Below are positions 1-12,577 of a stretch of DNA of 64,000 nucleotides, piece after piece. The DNA comes from Vanessa cardui. Its lineage: Eukaryota; Arthropoda; Insecta; Lepidoptera; Nymphalidae. The notes below the pieces were generated by a model. That model made no database searches, was not told the origin of the DNA, and saw only the letters and a program-made list of their open reading frames with translations. The stretch spans positions 11,361,001 to 11,425,000 of the forward strand of contig NC_061134.1 of assembly GCF_905220365.1 (NCBI RefSeq), written 5' to 3'. The position numbers and the translations under genes were made by a program. Positions within the stretch are counted from its first letter, which is position 1, and each line of letters opens with the position of its first letter.

Positions 1-44
1 TTCAACTGTAACTATACAAAGTAAATGCTGTGTTGTAAAGATTT

Positions 45-165
45 ACTTGGCGGTGCAAGCCCCTCTGGGTAGGTACCTTCCACAAGGTACACTCATCAAA
101 CATTCTACCTTCATGCAGTAATACTTAATCTAAGCCAGCATAAGGAACAAGGCACAGAGGATGCA
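45..165 (+). repeat. Family B interspersed repeat, decayed 5' fragment
   Basis: It begins with the family B opening (GGCGGTGCAAGCCC, TCTGGGTAGGTACC) and continues to ACTCATCA and TTCTACC. It then decays, keeping only traces of the middle part around the AAGGCACAGAGG-like sequence. Confidence 0.6.
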
Positions 166-210
166 CATATCATATCATCATTAAAATTTCTTGCCAATAT
201 CTTTGGGTGA

Positions 211-506
211 GATGGCCCAGTGGTTAGTTGGCATGGATCTTAACCGATGATTGCGGGTTCAAACCCAGGCAAGCACCACTATGTATGTGTGCTTAATTTG
301 TGTTTATAATTTATCTCGTGCTCGGCGGTGAAGGAATACATCGTGAGGAAACCTGCATGTGTCTAATTTCATCGAAATTCTGCCACATGGGCATTCCACC
401 AACCCGCATTGGAACAGCGTGGTGGAATAGGTTCCAAACCCTCTCCTTAACGGAAGAGGAGGCCTTATCTCAGCTGTGGGAGATGTACAGGCTGTTACTT
501 TATTTT
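211..506 (+). repeat. Family A tRNA-headed SINE, full length with TSD
   Basis: The 5' head resembles a tRNA with an internal pol III A box (TGGCCCAGTGG, 213-223) and B box (GGTTCAAACCC, 256-266). The body follows (CTCGTGCTCGGCGGTGAAGG, then the CATCGTGAGGAAACC and CCACC...GCATTGGAACAGCGTGGTGGAAT blocks), with the GGAGGCC and ACAGGCTGTT tail. A perfect 14-bp target duplication, ATATCTTTGGGTGA, lies at 197-210 and 507-520. The 81-codon frame at 300-545 is only the SINE body read through. Confidence 0.9.
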
Positions 507-521
507 ATATCTTTGGGTGAC

Positions 522-2280
522 TACCATAAGTTCCCCTGTTGCTAATCTACCCACACCATACATACAAAAATCATCTGAGATAAAACTATTAATGGTAATT
601 TGGTAGCGTTCATTCAAAAATGAAAGTGAAATGGATGAGATCGATTAAAATCGATTATTCGATTGTATTTTGAATCGACTATTCAATTAAAATTAGGTTA
701 GAATGTAGAGTCCAAAGACAAACCAGGCATTTTTTGAACGTTTCTGTAAAGTCGTTAATGTGGAACATTGATCATGTCTGGAGTCTACGATCTATGGCCT
801 TAATTCTATAGATGTTTTATAGTAGAACGTTAGCACTTGCCAAGAATGGCAACTACGTGGCAGGGTTATTCATACGTCTGTGATAATATACAATTTAAAA
901 AAAGTATCAAATAAGCCTGTCGATCGTATTTTTGTAAATAAATTAAAAAATATATGATTGAAATTTTTATCATTAATTTATAAGATATATCTTTAAACAT
1001 ATTTATAGTGATAGTAACATTATAAAGAGGTTATAACATATAAATTTGTTTAGTTGTTCTAAAATTGACGCAATAAAGGGTGCCGAAAAAAATAGAACTA
1101 TCGATTTCAAAATTTCTTTTACATGATATATTGAAATAACAATCTAATTTTTTCTTCATATTTCCCTCCGTAAAATTACATTATACAAAATATTTTTTAA
1201 TGCCGTCTAATGATAGGCCTTGTAAAAGCTATATATTTAACATTGTAAATTACAGTATTTTAATATTTTTATGATCGCAGTGGAATCCTGGTTAATTGAT
1301 TGTCATGATCTGTTTTTATAAATATCAGTCTCCACAGATATATGATTACCTGATAAGCTAATGTTCTATAGAAAAATACATGCAATCATTAATAGTAACA
1401 TATATTTCAGCTATTCCATTGTTATTATAAAAAAATGTTAAACAAATGGCAAGGTATCATATTAAATATGTGGATAAGTTTATTTGTACCATAAATTAGT
1501 ATTGAAAAAATATATGTTTGGAGTTGACTAAAGTCTTTTTAAAAAAAGAGCTTTAATTACAAAGAAGTTAATACTACGATGTCTGCTAAGACTATTCAAT
1601 AGGCTTTCATCCTAAATGCTTAAGAAAGCTCTATGTACTAAATAGGATGTTCATATATAAGGATACTTTTCAATTATACAATACTAGTATCGTATTGATC
1701 CGCCCTAGAATTGCAACGATAAGATATAAGTACCTAGTAGTGACTTATTTGTAATTAAAGTACTTTATACTTTTATTAAAAAAAAGCCTTTAGTTCTTAA
1801 TTAGGCTCTTCCACCCATGTACTTCTTTTTTTTTAATATCATTAATAGTACATTTTTAATTGTAGATTTGTCATAACTTCAGAACTGGTATGGAACAATT
1901 ATTACAAAATAAGTACGTTATTTTCACATAACTCTATCGATTTACGCTTCGCACGCTATGGTTTAACGTTCAAGATCATGAAGAACTATTTATAAACTAT
2001 ACACCTTATTTTGTTGATCAATAAGAAATGAAAATCCCACAATCATGTCTAAGATAGCTACTTATATTCGAGTATGGTAATGTGAAGCGAAATTTGCTCA
2101 GTGTCAATGAAGCAATTGTAGTTGAACGGAATACGGATTTATCCACATTTTCTTTATAAACACAAGTAAGCCGGTCGATCAATCTAAACGTAAATGTATG
2201 AATTGAGCAATAATGCCAAAAAAGCTGCATATTACAAAATTAATAAGTTATATGTAATAAATCAACGAACTAAACAATAT
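522..2280. other. AT-rich non-coding stretch
   Basis: No supported gene. The only local structure is a short run of CGATTA-type words around 636-690 and several A or T homopolymers. Confidence 0.6.
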
Positions 2281-2329
2281 ATGTATTTTTGTTAAATTCA
2301 AATGCGTTCGAAGTAATGGGCACAGCTAG
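2281..2329 (+). repeat. Helitron-like 3' end fragment (type D)
   Basis: The fragment AAATGCGTTCG...GGGCACAGCTAG followed by T matches the 3' end of the type D elements at 30893 and 35454. Confidence 0.5.
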
Positions 2330-2954
2330 TCTTAAATAAATTTTATGTTATTTATTATGGATTTGCAAAAAAATGGCGGTTTGGATATCGGCGAAGTTGT
2401 TATCGAAACTTTTGAAGTAAAAGTAAAGTGGATACAAGTAGCTAAGTGAAATAGTGTCGTAGTTTATTGTAGCGCATAATATAGTAGAGCTCTTAGCAAA
2501 GCGCGTGGAATATGTAGGTAGGTTTTTATCTTTAAATTTTCATCGATTCGAATACGATATAAATATATAATACATGTAAGCAATAGACACATTTTCTTTT
2601 AAATATTACAAAATAGATGATAGAAAAGTACAAAATTAGAAATGTAGAATCGGATTTATAATTTTTGGCTACTCCCAAAACTAATGAAGTTAAGGAACTA
2701 AACTAAATCGTTTCCCTTTTTTTAAATTCTGAACAATTGAAAATTTGGACAGGATTTCATACTGTGAATAAATTATATTTACAGAATTGTCATTTAATTT
2801 TGAACACCACATTATTTATTTAATTTAATATATTTAAACGGTTCCTATAATCATTTTACAGACATCTGTAAGCCGGCTAAACGACAGAATATTTTTTTAT
2901 TTCCGTTTATATATAGGAACTTTTGCCGGTTCTTTTCAATAAAATCTACATAGG

Positions 2955-3062
2955 TAACAGCCTGTAAATTTCCCACTGCTGGGCTAATGGCCTCCTCTCT
3001 TATTAAGGAGAGAGCTTGGAACATATTCCACCACGCTGTTCTAATGCGGTTTGGTGGAATCT
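2955..3062 (-). repeat. Family A SINE, 5'-truncated
   Basis: Only the 3' third is present (ACAGCCTGTAAATTTCCCAC to GGTTTGGTGGAAT). AATCTACAT occurs on both sides (2943-2951 and about 3075-3083), compatible with a target duplication. Confidence 0.8.
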
Positions 3063-3064
3063 AC

Positions 3065-4985
3065 ATCTACTAAGAATCTACATTACCAACCGAATTATTA
3101 TAAGTTGTAACATTGCTATTCAAATTTCAATCAGACTTTTAAGACCCGTCACGAAAAGATATTGCTTTTATTGTATAAAGTCGATTGAGTCGTAACTCGA
3201 GTTCACAGTATTTGTTTTATTTAAACAAGGGTCAGACATGTGTTTTATTATAAAGCAAGAAAAACTTCTCTTATCTGACTTTCATAATAAAAAGCACATC
3301 AAATTATATACCCGTAAATATAGCTGTCTCTCGGACAACGACCTTGCTAAAAGTATTTCTCGCGGAGTTAATGTACTGAGATTAGATGAAGATTGAATAT
3401 TAACGACCATAGAGCCTCTCCATATATTTTTTATACTTCTTATCTACTTGCTATTTTAATTTTTTTTATATTAAGCCTTTTTTGTAAATACCTACTTATT
3501 TGTAAATAAATTAGCTAGTGTTTAATAATAGATTGTAATATGAATGATGAAATAATTTAATGCGAGAGTTGGTTTTCGTTTAGTATTCAATGATACAACT
3601 TATTGTATTTTTTTTTAATTTTGTATTGACATTTTCAATTCAAATGTTTATTCAAACTCCTTATAATTATAAATAATGCATTGTTCTACAATTTGCACAA
3701 CATTTAAAATATTTTTATCTAAAAATAATTATCAAAAAATGTAATAAAAGTCAAAATTAGCTCTACTAGACTCATAATCAGCTCCAGACACTTTTTGTGT
3801 GCAATATTTAAAATAGTTCTATGAAATAGATTTAAAATTATTTTAATTGTCATAGACTGACATATAAAGTCAAATACTAATTCGAAATTCAAAATTAAAA
3901 TGTTCTTTAATCGGGTATCTTATGAACTGTCATGTTACATTACTAACAACACGATACTGTTTTATTATCTGTGCGAATCTACGTTATTTCATAAATTTTT
4001 AATATAATCGAGAAACAATTCTGAATATGCAACTGAAACTGAAAAAGAAATACCCATTGAGAATTGTTACAGTATTGTCGCATAAAAACTTTAGCCGTAA
4101 ATATTTCGAAATAGAATTTTCACGTATATTACCGTCAAAGTAAACAGGAAAAAGAAAATTCAGGCATAGAACGGGGTCAAGTGCTCGCAATAAGCCCAAC
4201 CGTTGGTGACCGATATGAATATGGCAGCCCTCTTTGTGGTACTTGACCTAGCCTAGTTTTTGTCATAGATCCGTTAAATGATTGTTGGGATTCGACTGTT
4301 TTTAACCCTTATTAAGCAATTGAAAACATTCCGTGCGATTTATAATTCTTATATGCTCTTAGTAGCTGTTACACGCTCTCTTCGCTCATAAATTCATTTT
4401 TAATTAAAAAAATGTAGCGTTTTTTCTCATTTACGATATAATGGACTTTAAAACAAATTTTATTACAACCGTCCAAGTTTTAAAGCGTGATTGAGTAACA
4501 AAAGATGCAAACTGCATCGTAATAAATTATTTCTGTTAATTAAGGCCGATGGCCGATTAGTAAGAATACGATTATAATCAGATATTGCTGGTTCAAATTA
4601 GGGCAACATTAAATAGCATGTGCTAGTACAAGGGAAAGCAAGTTTCGGATGAATACCTTCTGCATTGCATCCAAGACGTATAAAGGATTTTTTTAGTATC
4701 GAGATACATTCTTCTGTCAAATCTTACCATGCTTAGCCGGTTGGATAGAGAAGTTTTAATCGACAACAAACCCTATCGGAAACAGATTAATTATATGATA
4801 TATATCGTCGCGCTTAATTACAACTATTGTAAACTCCGATTATAATGATTCCTAAAAAGCATTTAGATTACACGATAAGGTTTGATATGTGAGGAAAACT
4901 TTAATATCAAAATAATACTCGATTGTAAAATGGAAAGTGTTATCATTGATCTGCCGTTTTTTTACAACAACCTGTAAATTGTCCA
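3065..4985. other. AT-rich stretch with a relic tRNA-like SINE head
   Basis: No supported gene. Around 4545-4615 the sequence GCCGATGGCCGATTAGTAAG with GGTTCAAATTAGG is a decayed tRNA-like head like that of family A. Confidence 0.5.
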
Positions 4986-4989
4986 ATTT

Positions 4990-5350
4990 TTTATTATTTC
5001 AGAGTGATCTATGCTTACATAAACAACATTACTAATTAAGGCTATACTTTAAGTAAGTACAATGGTCAACAGCAACAACAATATAAAGCCAACAGCCTGT
5101 AAACTTCCCACTGCTGGACTAAGGCCTCCTCTCCCTTTGCGGAGAGTGTTTAGAACATATTCCATCACGCTGTTCCAATTCTGGTTATTCTATACACATG
5201 TGGCAGAATTTCTATGAAATTAGATTTTCAGGTTTCCACACGATGTTTTCCTTCACTGCCGAGCAGGAGATGAATTATAAACACAAATTAACCCGATTCC
5301 CGATCATCAGTTAAGATGCACGCGTTCTACCCACTAGACCATCTCGGCTC
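4990..5350 (-). repeat. Composite repeat: 60-80 bp unit plus family A SINE, copy 1
   Basis: A unit containing GTGATCTATGCTTACATAAA and ACATTACTAAT (about 4990-5069) is followed by a minus-strand family A SINE (5091-5347). The SINE lacks part of its body consensus and ends in ACCATCTCGGCTC. The same unit plus SINE occurs at 51003-51393 with the same junction (AAGCCAACAGCCTGT). Confidence 0.75.
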
Positions 5351-5569
5351 TGACTGATATACAGGATACTGTTATACGGTAAAATGCACAGGTGCGATAC
5401 TGCATAGAAACATACAACAAATACAACGATCAACCGTTTTGCTCCGTTGCTTGTTAGACACACAGAGCTTGATTATATGAAGCCCTAGCAAATAATACGG
5501 TTAGAATATTTATTACTGATTCGTTCAAGGTGCTGGGAAGCGTTGGCACGTCGCTTCTTACATACTGAA

Positions 5570-5895
5570 TCTATACTAATATTATAAATGCGACAGTAAG
5601 TCTGCTTGTTACCTCTTCACGCTTAAACAGCTGAAACGATTTTGATTAAGTTTGGTATGGATATGGTTTAAGTCCCGGAGAAAAACGTAGGCTTGTTATG
5701 ACCAATCAGTATGTGCTATAGGTAAAATTTTATTACTACAACTATTTGTGTTGCTTGCTCTCGTGAACAATATATTCGTAAAAAATGTTAATATTCCGTT
5801 TTAAATATTTGTAGTAATAAAAATAGCCACGTTAATTAAATGTGTCATTGTTAAAAGTTTTATAATTTCGCTCACGAAAAGGCTAGTTCAGCTAG
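5570..5895 (+). repeat. Helitron-like element, type E
   Basis: The element starts TCTATACTAATATTATAAA and ends CAGCTAG before T. The middle holds the type E words (CTTCACGCTTAAACAGCTGA, GATTTTGATTAAGTTTGG). The 3' half diverges from the other type E copies. Confidence 0.6.
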
Positions 5896-6438
5896 TTAAA
5901 TAAAGTGTTTGCAGTTTAACAAGTGCTTGCCGCAATTTAGTTCCTGTTATAGGTTTATAATTTATCTTCAGATCAGCGATGAAGAAAAAATGATGAAGAA
6001 ACTGTCACTACCTACCAGCTTTTAGCACAGCGTATACCCGCTCCTGATCTTCTAAAAAAGGCCTATCTTTGTCCATTAATGGGTATGGGCTATTTAGAGA
6101 GTTCTAAGGATTGATGTGAAATTGTTTTGTTTTTTGAATTTTTCGTTCAATTTTTTGCACTATAATAATATTTTAAAGAGAAATATACTTACATATTTTA
6201 CAATAACACACACTATTAATATCAATAAGTCGCAAGCGGTAAGTACAGACTAATAATAAATTCAAGGCCGCCCCGTTGCTGGTGTCATATAGTAAAGTAC
6301 TATTTTGTATACAATTTCAATACGAATTGTATCTGATTTTCCGAACGAAATTGAATGAATGAATATTTTCAACTCTCTACAATTATTTTAAGGTACGTAC
6401 TATCATTGAACCGTGATTTTAATTTTGTTTACATAAAA
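5896..6438. other. AT-rich non-coding stretch
   Basis: I see no gene or recognised repeat here. Confidence 0.5.
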
Positions 6439-6665
6439 TTAGCGAGTCGCCCCGGCTTCGCACGGATGCAATGCTGATACTAAATATACTATTTTTTTTC
6501 TTGTTTCTTTACTATATTGTCCATGTATTGTATACAAAGACCTTCCTCTTGAATCAGTCTATCTATTAAAAAAAAACCGCAATGAAAATCCGTTGCGTAA
6601 TTTAAAAGTATTAAGCATACATAATTACAGCAATACAGACTTTGATTTATACTATGTATAGATGA
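6439..6665 (-). mobile_element. Helitron-like element, type C
   Basis: Read on the minus strand it starts TCATCTATACATAGTATAAA and ends with the GC-rich terminus GTGCGAAGCCGGGGCGACTC then CTAA. It contains the type C core (ATTACGCAACGGATTTTCAT, GGACAATATAGTAAAGAAAC). Confidence 0.7.
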
Positions 6666-6932
6666 CTTTATATCACATAGTCCAAAATATTCATAAATAT
6701 TGATTTATAATATAAGAATTCACTTTGTATGTCACTCGTGAAAAACTAAGTGAAATCGTATAGAACGGCTATTACTACTTACCATGATACGCAATATTGA
6801 TACTTATATCCTACAAACTTTGTAATTATTAAAGTCAATCTCGCATATCACATCCTGACATTGCGAGCTCATTCTCTGCGGCAGTTTCGAGTTTCTTCTT
6901 ACAGAACACATCTACTGTTCCGCTTCTATGCA

Positions 6933-7110
6933 TCTACATATTATATAACATAGTCTCCAGCCACGTATGTCTGTATGTTCGTGATAAACTCCAAAACTTC
7001 TAAACCGATTTTCATGCGGTTTTCACTAATAGAGAGAGGGATTCATAAGGAAGGTTTAGGTATATAATTTAATAAGGTTTTTGTATAAATAAGCTAAAAT
7101 AGAAGGACAA
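6933..7110 (+). repeat. Helitron-like or related repeat with a variant core
   Basis: It starts TCTACATATTATATAACATAG and carries GTTCGTGATAAACTCC, GATTTTCATGCGGTTTTCAC and GGAAGGTTTAGGTATATAA, a variant of the type C core. The 3' end is not clear. Confidence 0.5.
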
Positions 7111-7884
7111 TTGTTAAATATGTCGGAAAAAGCAACAAAAAAAACAAAAGGTAAAAATATGTATAAATATTTCACATTTTTTAATAAACGGGCTATCTAA
7201 CAAAAAGATTTTTTTTTTCAAATCGAACTATGAGTTTAATCAATATGGTAAAGTACAAACAAACTAACTCTCGAGCTTTTTATATATACCTATTATAGAT
7301 TATTCGAAACCTTGATGGGCACAGGACATTGTCCGATCGGAAGGTGAACGTGAACTCTTGACAAGAGAATTATTCAACGTGTTTTCTTAAGCATTAACAT
7401 GCCGTGTTATCTTTAATTGCTGATTTAATTAAGTTGACAAAATAAACGACGATTAAATGCGCATTAAATTCATTTGCTTCTTGCATTTAGACAATTTTAT
7501 TGCTTAAATTAGCTTCGTGATTTAAACTATGACGACCTCACTTATAAAAGACTAAGTGTGCATTGATGTACACGTATTCTACTCTTTCATACATGTTTGA
7601 TGTGACATTCGAAAGAACGAGACAGCATTTATTTAATAATTACCCCTTGAAAACTTTTATAAGTAATATCGTGGATAATTCGAAATTTGACTTGATATCG
7701 TTTGTAATATCCTTTTGATTTATTATGACTTCCTTCTTGATTTAATGGTTGACGCGCAAAAAATTAACTGTGTCTGATTCATAGCCGGACAAAGAGCTTT
7801 TTGTGGCTTTGTGTGATGCATATTGACCGTGACACCAGGTGTAGTTACGAACGATTGAACATCTAAGCTGTTTTGAGGTCTATT
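7111..7884. other. AT-rich non-coding stretch
   Basis: No supported gene or recognised repeat. Confidence 0.5.
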
Positions 7885-7894
7885 AATACTAAAT

Positions 7895-8188
7895 TGAGCC
7901 GAGATGGCCTAGTGGTTAGAACGCGTGCATCTTAACCGATGATTGCGATGATTAAAACCCAGGCGAGCACTGAATATTCATGTGTGTAATCTGTGTTTAT
8001 AATCTCGTGTTCGGTGGTGATGGAAAAGATCGTGAGGAAACCTACATGTGTCTAATTTCATAGAAATTATGACACATGTGTATTCCCGCATTGGAACGGT
8101 GTGGTGGAATATGTTCCTAAACCTTCTCCTCAAAGAGAGAGGAGGCCTTAGCCCAATAGTGGGAAATTTACAGGCTGTAGTTGTCGTA
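7895..8188 (+). repeat. Family A SINE with 10-bp TSD
   Basis: A complete copy with a slightly damaged B box (GATTAAAACCC). AATACTAAAT is duplicated at 7885-7894 and 8189-8198. It faces the next copy tail to tail, about 260 bp away. Confidence 0.88.
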
Positions 8189-8446
8189 AATACTAAATAC
8201 GCATAACGAATGATAATGAACGAATATAATACAATGTTTATGAATACATTGTGTCGGGCTATTTCTATATTACTGTTGTTTGTTGTTCGCTAAGCGCCCA
8301 CGCATCTCGCGGATTTCTTTCCTACGCACTTCATGCTCACGGCTAATTGTTCTTGTGCCAACATTCGAATATTGAAATGTTGAAGACATACATATGCATT
8401 ACACGATCTATATCTGTAACTTTGGAGTGGAACTCTTACAAATGTA

Positions 8447-8756
8447 AAAGTAAAAAAGTAAAGTAACAGCCTGTAAATTTCCCACTGCTGGGATAAGGCC
8501 TCCTCTTCCATTAAGGAGAGGGTGTGGAACATATTCCACCACGCCGTTCCAATGCGGGTTGGCGGAATGCACATGTGGCAGAATTTCTATGAAATTTGTC
8601 ACATGCAGGTTTTTTCACGATGTTTTCCTTCACCGCCGAGCACGAGATGAATTATAAACACAAATTAAGCACATATATAAGGAGGTGCTTGCCTGGGTTC
8701 GAACCCGCAATCATCGGTTAAGATGCACGCGTTCTAACCACTGGGCCATATCGGCT
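8447..8756 (-). repeat. Family A SINE with 14-bp TSD
   Basis: A full-length minus-strand copy with an A-rich tail (8447-8461), body, B box (GGGTTCGAACCC on the minus strand) and head. CTCTTACAAATGTA is repeated at 8433-8446 and 8755-8768. Two frames crossing it (8290-8602) are repeat sequence, not genes. Confidence 0.9.
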
Positions 8757-9104
8757 CTTACAAATGTAGTTTTATTTATATAAAATATATATATTATTAA
8801 TTTGTATCCTAAAATAAGGATATTATAAGTCAACTGAACTTCTGGTTGTGGAGTTCGATCATTATCAATTCCTCTCGTCTTATTAATATCGTAGTGGCCA
8901 CTTAGGAATACTTTTCTTGGATGGCATTACCTATTGGTTAAATTAGATCAAAGATTGAGAATATTTAATATAATAGCGTATACTCAAATACATATAGGAA
9001 CTCTTTTGTTCCCATAATCTGTTGGGACGACTGTTGATAAACCAATTGCTCGGCTAAACTTCCAAATTTGAAAACTGATTAATTTTTTTATAACCTGATC
9101 TGGG

Positions 9105-9172
9105 ATTTAAGTCCAAAGCCATAGGATCTGCAGCCTTATGATGCTAGTCACTAGACCGTCGAGGCATAAATA
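9105..9172 (-). repeat. tRNA-like head of another SINE
   Basis: On the minus strand it reads TGCCTCGACGGTCTAGTGAC (A box region) and, after CTGCAGATCC, TTGGACTTAAATCCC (decayed B box), a tRNA-like head unlike family A. No body was recognised. Confidence 0.45.
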
Positions 9173-9829
9173 AATATTTAATCAAGTGTCGAAGTGATTA
9201 AGAGCTAGACTGCGTTACAGTTATAAACAGCTGCCGACGATAAGGAATTTCAGATAAGGAATGTTATTGTTTTGATGCAATGTAATAGTGTGCGTGACGT
9301 CACAGATTACAATTTAATTTTGCGCAGTTTATAGTAAGACAGATTTATAATATGTTGTGAAATATATCGAGAAATTAATTTAATTAAAATGTAATCAAAC
9401 GCAATCTATACATGACATTTAAACTCTGCAATTAGGTTAAAAATATTTTTTTTTAATCTGTGGTACCTAATAACTAAGTGTCGAATGACTTAAAATATCA
9501 AGTTGCGTGTTATTTTGTTCATGCAAACACGAAAGGCTTGTTATAAATATATCAGAATTAATGGAGTATTCAATACGAAATCAAAAACATTATTTAAAAA
9601 AAACACCTTCAAAATATTTGAATTATTTCAACAACTTATTTACTATACTATATTGAAATCTTTATTTATTTAGTTAAACATTGATGTAAACAGTTGAAAT
9701 CATATTACGCAGATATAGCATACAAAATAGCAGCATGTATTTTCTTAAAAACATTCGCAATTTGTATATAAATATAGCAACAACTCTAATGTTTACATGT
9801 TCCATTCACATGCGTGCTATTATGTGTGT

Positions 9830-9990
9830 GTGGCGTCGTTGCGCCTGCGCAGACGGCTCCACGATCGAGCCCTCTTTGTTTGTTGACAAGCCGAGCGCGC
9901 CGTGTTGTTTTCTGTTTTGTTCGCGTATGCACTTCGTACGTGCCGGTCGTGCGTTCGTTCATTTAAAAGAATCGTATATCGTTAGTTAGC
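9830..9990 (+). promoter_or_regulatory. Putative CpG-richer promoter with NRF-1/ewg-like site
   Basis: Against AT-rich flanks this stretch is rich in CpG. It carries TGCGCCTGCGCA at 9840-9851, one base from the palindromic NRF-1 (Drosophila erect wing) consensus, and further CG-rich words (GAGCGCGCCG, TTCGCGTATGC, CGTGCCGGTCGTGCG). An 84-codon frame starting at 9735 crosses it but shows no recognisable domain and looks incidental. The direction is inferred from the donors downstream. No core promoter motif could be fixed. Confidence 0.4.
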
Positions 9991-10129
9991 TAATTTAGTG
10001 TTGTTAATTTAGACATTTCTCCTTTCTGCGCAGAATATATGTGTGAAGTGTTCTTTGTGGCCAGTACTGTTGTTGTTTGTGAATATTATTTCAACAATTG
10101 AGACCACGCTCTGTCTGGTGAGCACAAAG
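9990..10129 (+). other. Putative non-coding first exon ending in tandem donor sites
   Basis: Downstream of the putative promoter the sequence stays less AT-rich and ends at a strong donor, CAAAG|GTAAGATA (intron from 10130), with a second donor, CTG|GTGAGC, 12 bases earlier (intron from 10118). No conserved protein is encoded, so it is best read as 5'UTR. The left edge is arbitrary. The nearest + strand coding exon is YPEL, about 47-50 kb away; another gene outside the window is equally possible. Confidence 0.3.
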
Positions 10130-10839
10130 GTAAGATAAGTTATAAGTATTTCGTTGTTTTTGTACGAGTGTTTTAGTAATTCCCAAATGTTTCGATAGTC
10201 GAATATCAGACGTTAAGAATATTGTCCGTATTTAAAGTATTGGTTCGATATATTTTCGGAATGCTGTCATTGTTTGAATTGCTCTTTTTATTTTCATAAT
10301 ATAATGCTCATATCATTGACCGAATTACATTAAACGTTTCGCTTTCAACAAAAGGTTTGTTATCAGATATAAATGAATGTTTTCGATTGACATTCCATAA
10401 AATTGTATTATTAAACAATCATAATGAATTGTTTTCTACTAACTGTTATTTATGTGTATATTTAGATCGCCAGTAATGTTATGATAAATATTGCACTATT
10501 TAAATGCGTTTCGTATATAAAATAGTAAGTAAAGTTCAATATGACATGTACGTTTATGTAACGTTATAGGATTTTAATTTACGCTAATGAGATTCGCGTT
10601 ATATTAGTCGGAGATTAAAGCTGTTTTTCTTCGACTCAATTTAGATACAGTTATTTTGGCCGGTCGCATTACGAGACGCCTTACGGTACCTCATGTGTCT
10701 GGTCGGCTAAAGTCTTTTACACACAATATTTATCATTTACTTCGTTTTACATTCAGTTGTAATTACGATTGACACATTATTCGTTATTGAATTATATCAT
10801 TCTGTATTATACAACCTACTATTCTATCCTATTTCTTAC

Positions 10840-11030
10840 TATAATATTATAAATGCCAAACTTTGTGACGATGGTCTGTTACTGTTTAAACTAAATAACT
10901 TTGACAGTAATATAGGTTGTACATCAAGAGTAATATAGGCTACAATTTATAATGATTTTATGTAATTTTGTCATAATGTAATGCATACTATATAATACAA
11001 ATCCTGTGTGAAGCCGGAGCGGGTTGCTAG
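10840..11030 (+). repeat. Helitron-like element, chimeric E/C type
   Basis: It begins TATAATATTATAAATGCCAA like type E and ends GTGAAGCCGGAGCGGGTTGC then TAG, the type C terminus. It lies about 700 bp into the putative first intron. Confidence 0.5.
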
Positions 11031-11053
11031 TACTTTATAAAAACGATCATCTT

Positions 11054-11088
11054 CTTCGTTTTTGTATGTTAAAAATACAAAAACGAAG
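11054..11088. repeat. Perfect small hairpin
   Basis: Arms CTTCGTTTTTGTAT (11054-11067) and its exact complement (11075-11088) are separated by a 7-base loop. The stem may be a residue of a foldback element; no miRNA is recognised. Confidence 0.6.
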
Positions 11089-12135
11089 TACCTATACGTA
11101 ATTAGCAAGCGCAATAGCATACTTAAATTGTATTGTTCTAATTTTGGCTTAAGCAAAAGATTATGGTAAATTTCTTCAGAAAATTGCGTACCTACGTCAC
11201 GGGACTTAACTTGGAATATTAATCGGACAAATTTAAAAGTAACTTAATTTAATATATTTTTATTGTGTCGTGTGTAAGCTTCTTAAACTAACGGTTTGTG
11301 TCGATGTAACATGTTCACGTTCATTACTGGTCACGCTAAGATGAATCACCTTTTGACCAATATACTGGTTACACAGTGATTTACTTAAACGGTAAATTCA
11401 AACGCACCAGTTTTGCGAAATTGTCAATACCGATATAATGACAGCGACACACATTCGCGCCATTGTTAAATTTCACTAATCTATTGACCTGTGGATTATC
11501 TGGCGCGCATTTATCTATAACTTTCACTGAGGAATAATTGCTTTTCGATTAACTCGAGATAAAATAACCGGTTGCTAATAAATGCCGTCTTGTATTATAA
11601 TGATCTCGAATGAAATTGTTAGATCGTGGTCACAAATTTATATTTTATATTATTATTCTTCAAAGGAAATTAAACTTTATGGTATTCTTTAAGAATTTAT
11701 TTCGAGAAAGTTGCTTTAGATCTTAATTTGTTTCAGTTCAGATTTTTTTATTTATCGACAATCGACGTCGAACAGAAACCGAGTGCGATAAATATAAATT
11801 ATTTTATTAAAATTCTATCTTTTTAATATATGGTAAAAAAATAAAATGTTTGAAAAAGGAACTTACATTATCATCATGAAATTGTTTTTTTTTTTAAGTG
11901 ACAGGTTTCACTTTTGATTGATCATAGTTCGTCAATGATAGAAATAAAAATATACATTTGTGAAAGTAGTTTATTTATACGTCAGCAAAATAAATAGGAG
12001 CCTGTTCGATATTATTGATTTATATCACGTATCGGTCCCGAGAGGGAATGGAAAAATTAGGTTAATATAAATAGCTTATTCTAACAAACCATTAAAAACT
12101 ATTTATATAGAAATTATTTAGACATATATGTTCAA
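11089..12135. other. AT-rich non-coding stretch
   Basis: No gene or recognised repeat is supported. Confidence 0.5.
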
Positions 12136-12420
12136 GAGCTGAGACGGCCCAGTGGTTAGAACGTGTGCATCTTAAGCGATGATTGCGGGTTCAAACCCAG
12201 GCAAGCACCACTATATATATGTGCTTGATTGTGTTTATAATTCATCTCGTGCTTGGCGGTGAAGGAAAACATCGTGAGGAAACCTGCATGTGTCTAATTT
12301 CATCGAAATTCTGCCACATGTGAATTCCACCAACCCGCATTGGGACAGCGTGGTGGAATATGTTCCAAACTCTCTCCTCTATAAGAGAGGAGGCTTTAGC
12401 CCATCAGTGGGAAATTTATG
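12136..12420 (+). repeat. Family A SINE
   Basis: A near-complete copy with intact A box (CGGCCCAGTGG) and B box (GGTTCAAACCC). It ends at CAGTGGGAAATTTATGGG without the GTT tail, and no convincing target duplication was found. Confidence 0.85.
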
Positions 12421-12577
12421 GGATTTAACTTTATATACATTCATAAAGAGAGATTAATTATTTTGAAGTTAAAGAATTACGCGTAATTCAATTACCATAC
12501 GAAACATACAAAGTAATAATCTTTGTTACAACAATGAAACGAGCAGATCACACGTTTGCTAATAAGTTGAATGTAAC

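Noticed and set aside
213..266. tRNA genes at the heads of the family A repeats
   Set aside because: A and B boxes are present but the heads do not fold into full tRNAs and are always followed by the SINE body.
300..545. 81-codon open frame on the plus strand
   Set aside because: It is family A SINE body; the same peptide pieces recur at 8290-8574, 30075-30296, 60859-61098 and 61714-61902, all inside SINE copies.
9735..9989. 84-codon frame over the CpG-richer block
   Set aside because: No recognisable domain, and it ends before the donor sites; a promoter/5'UTR reading fits better.
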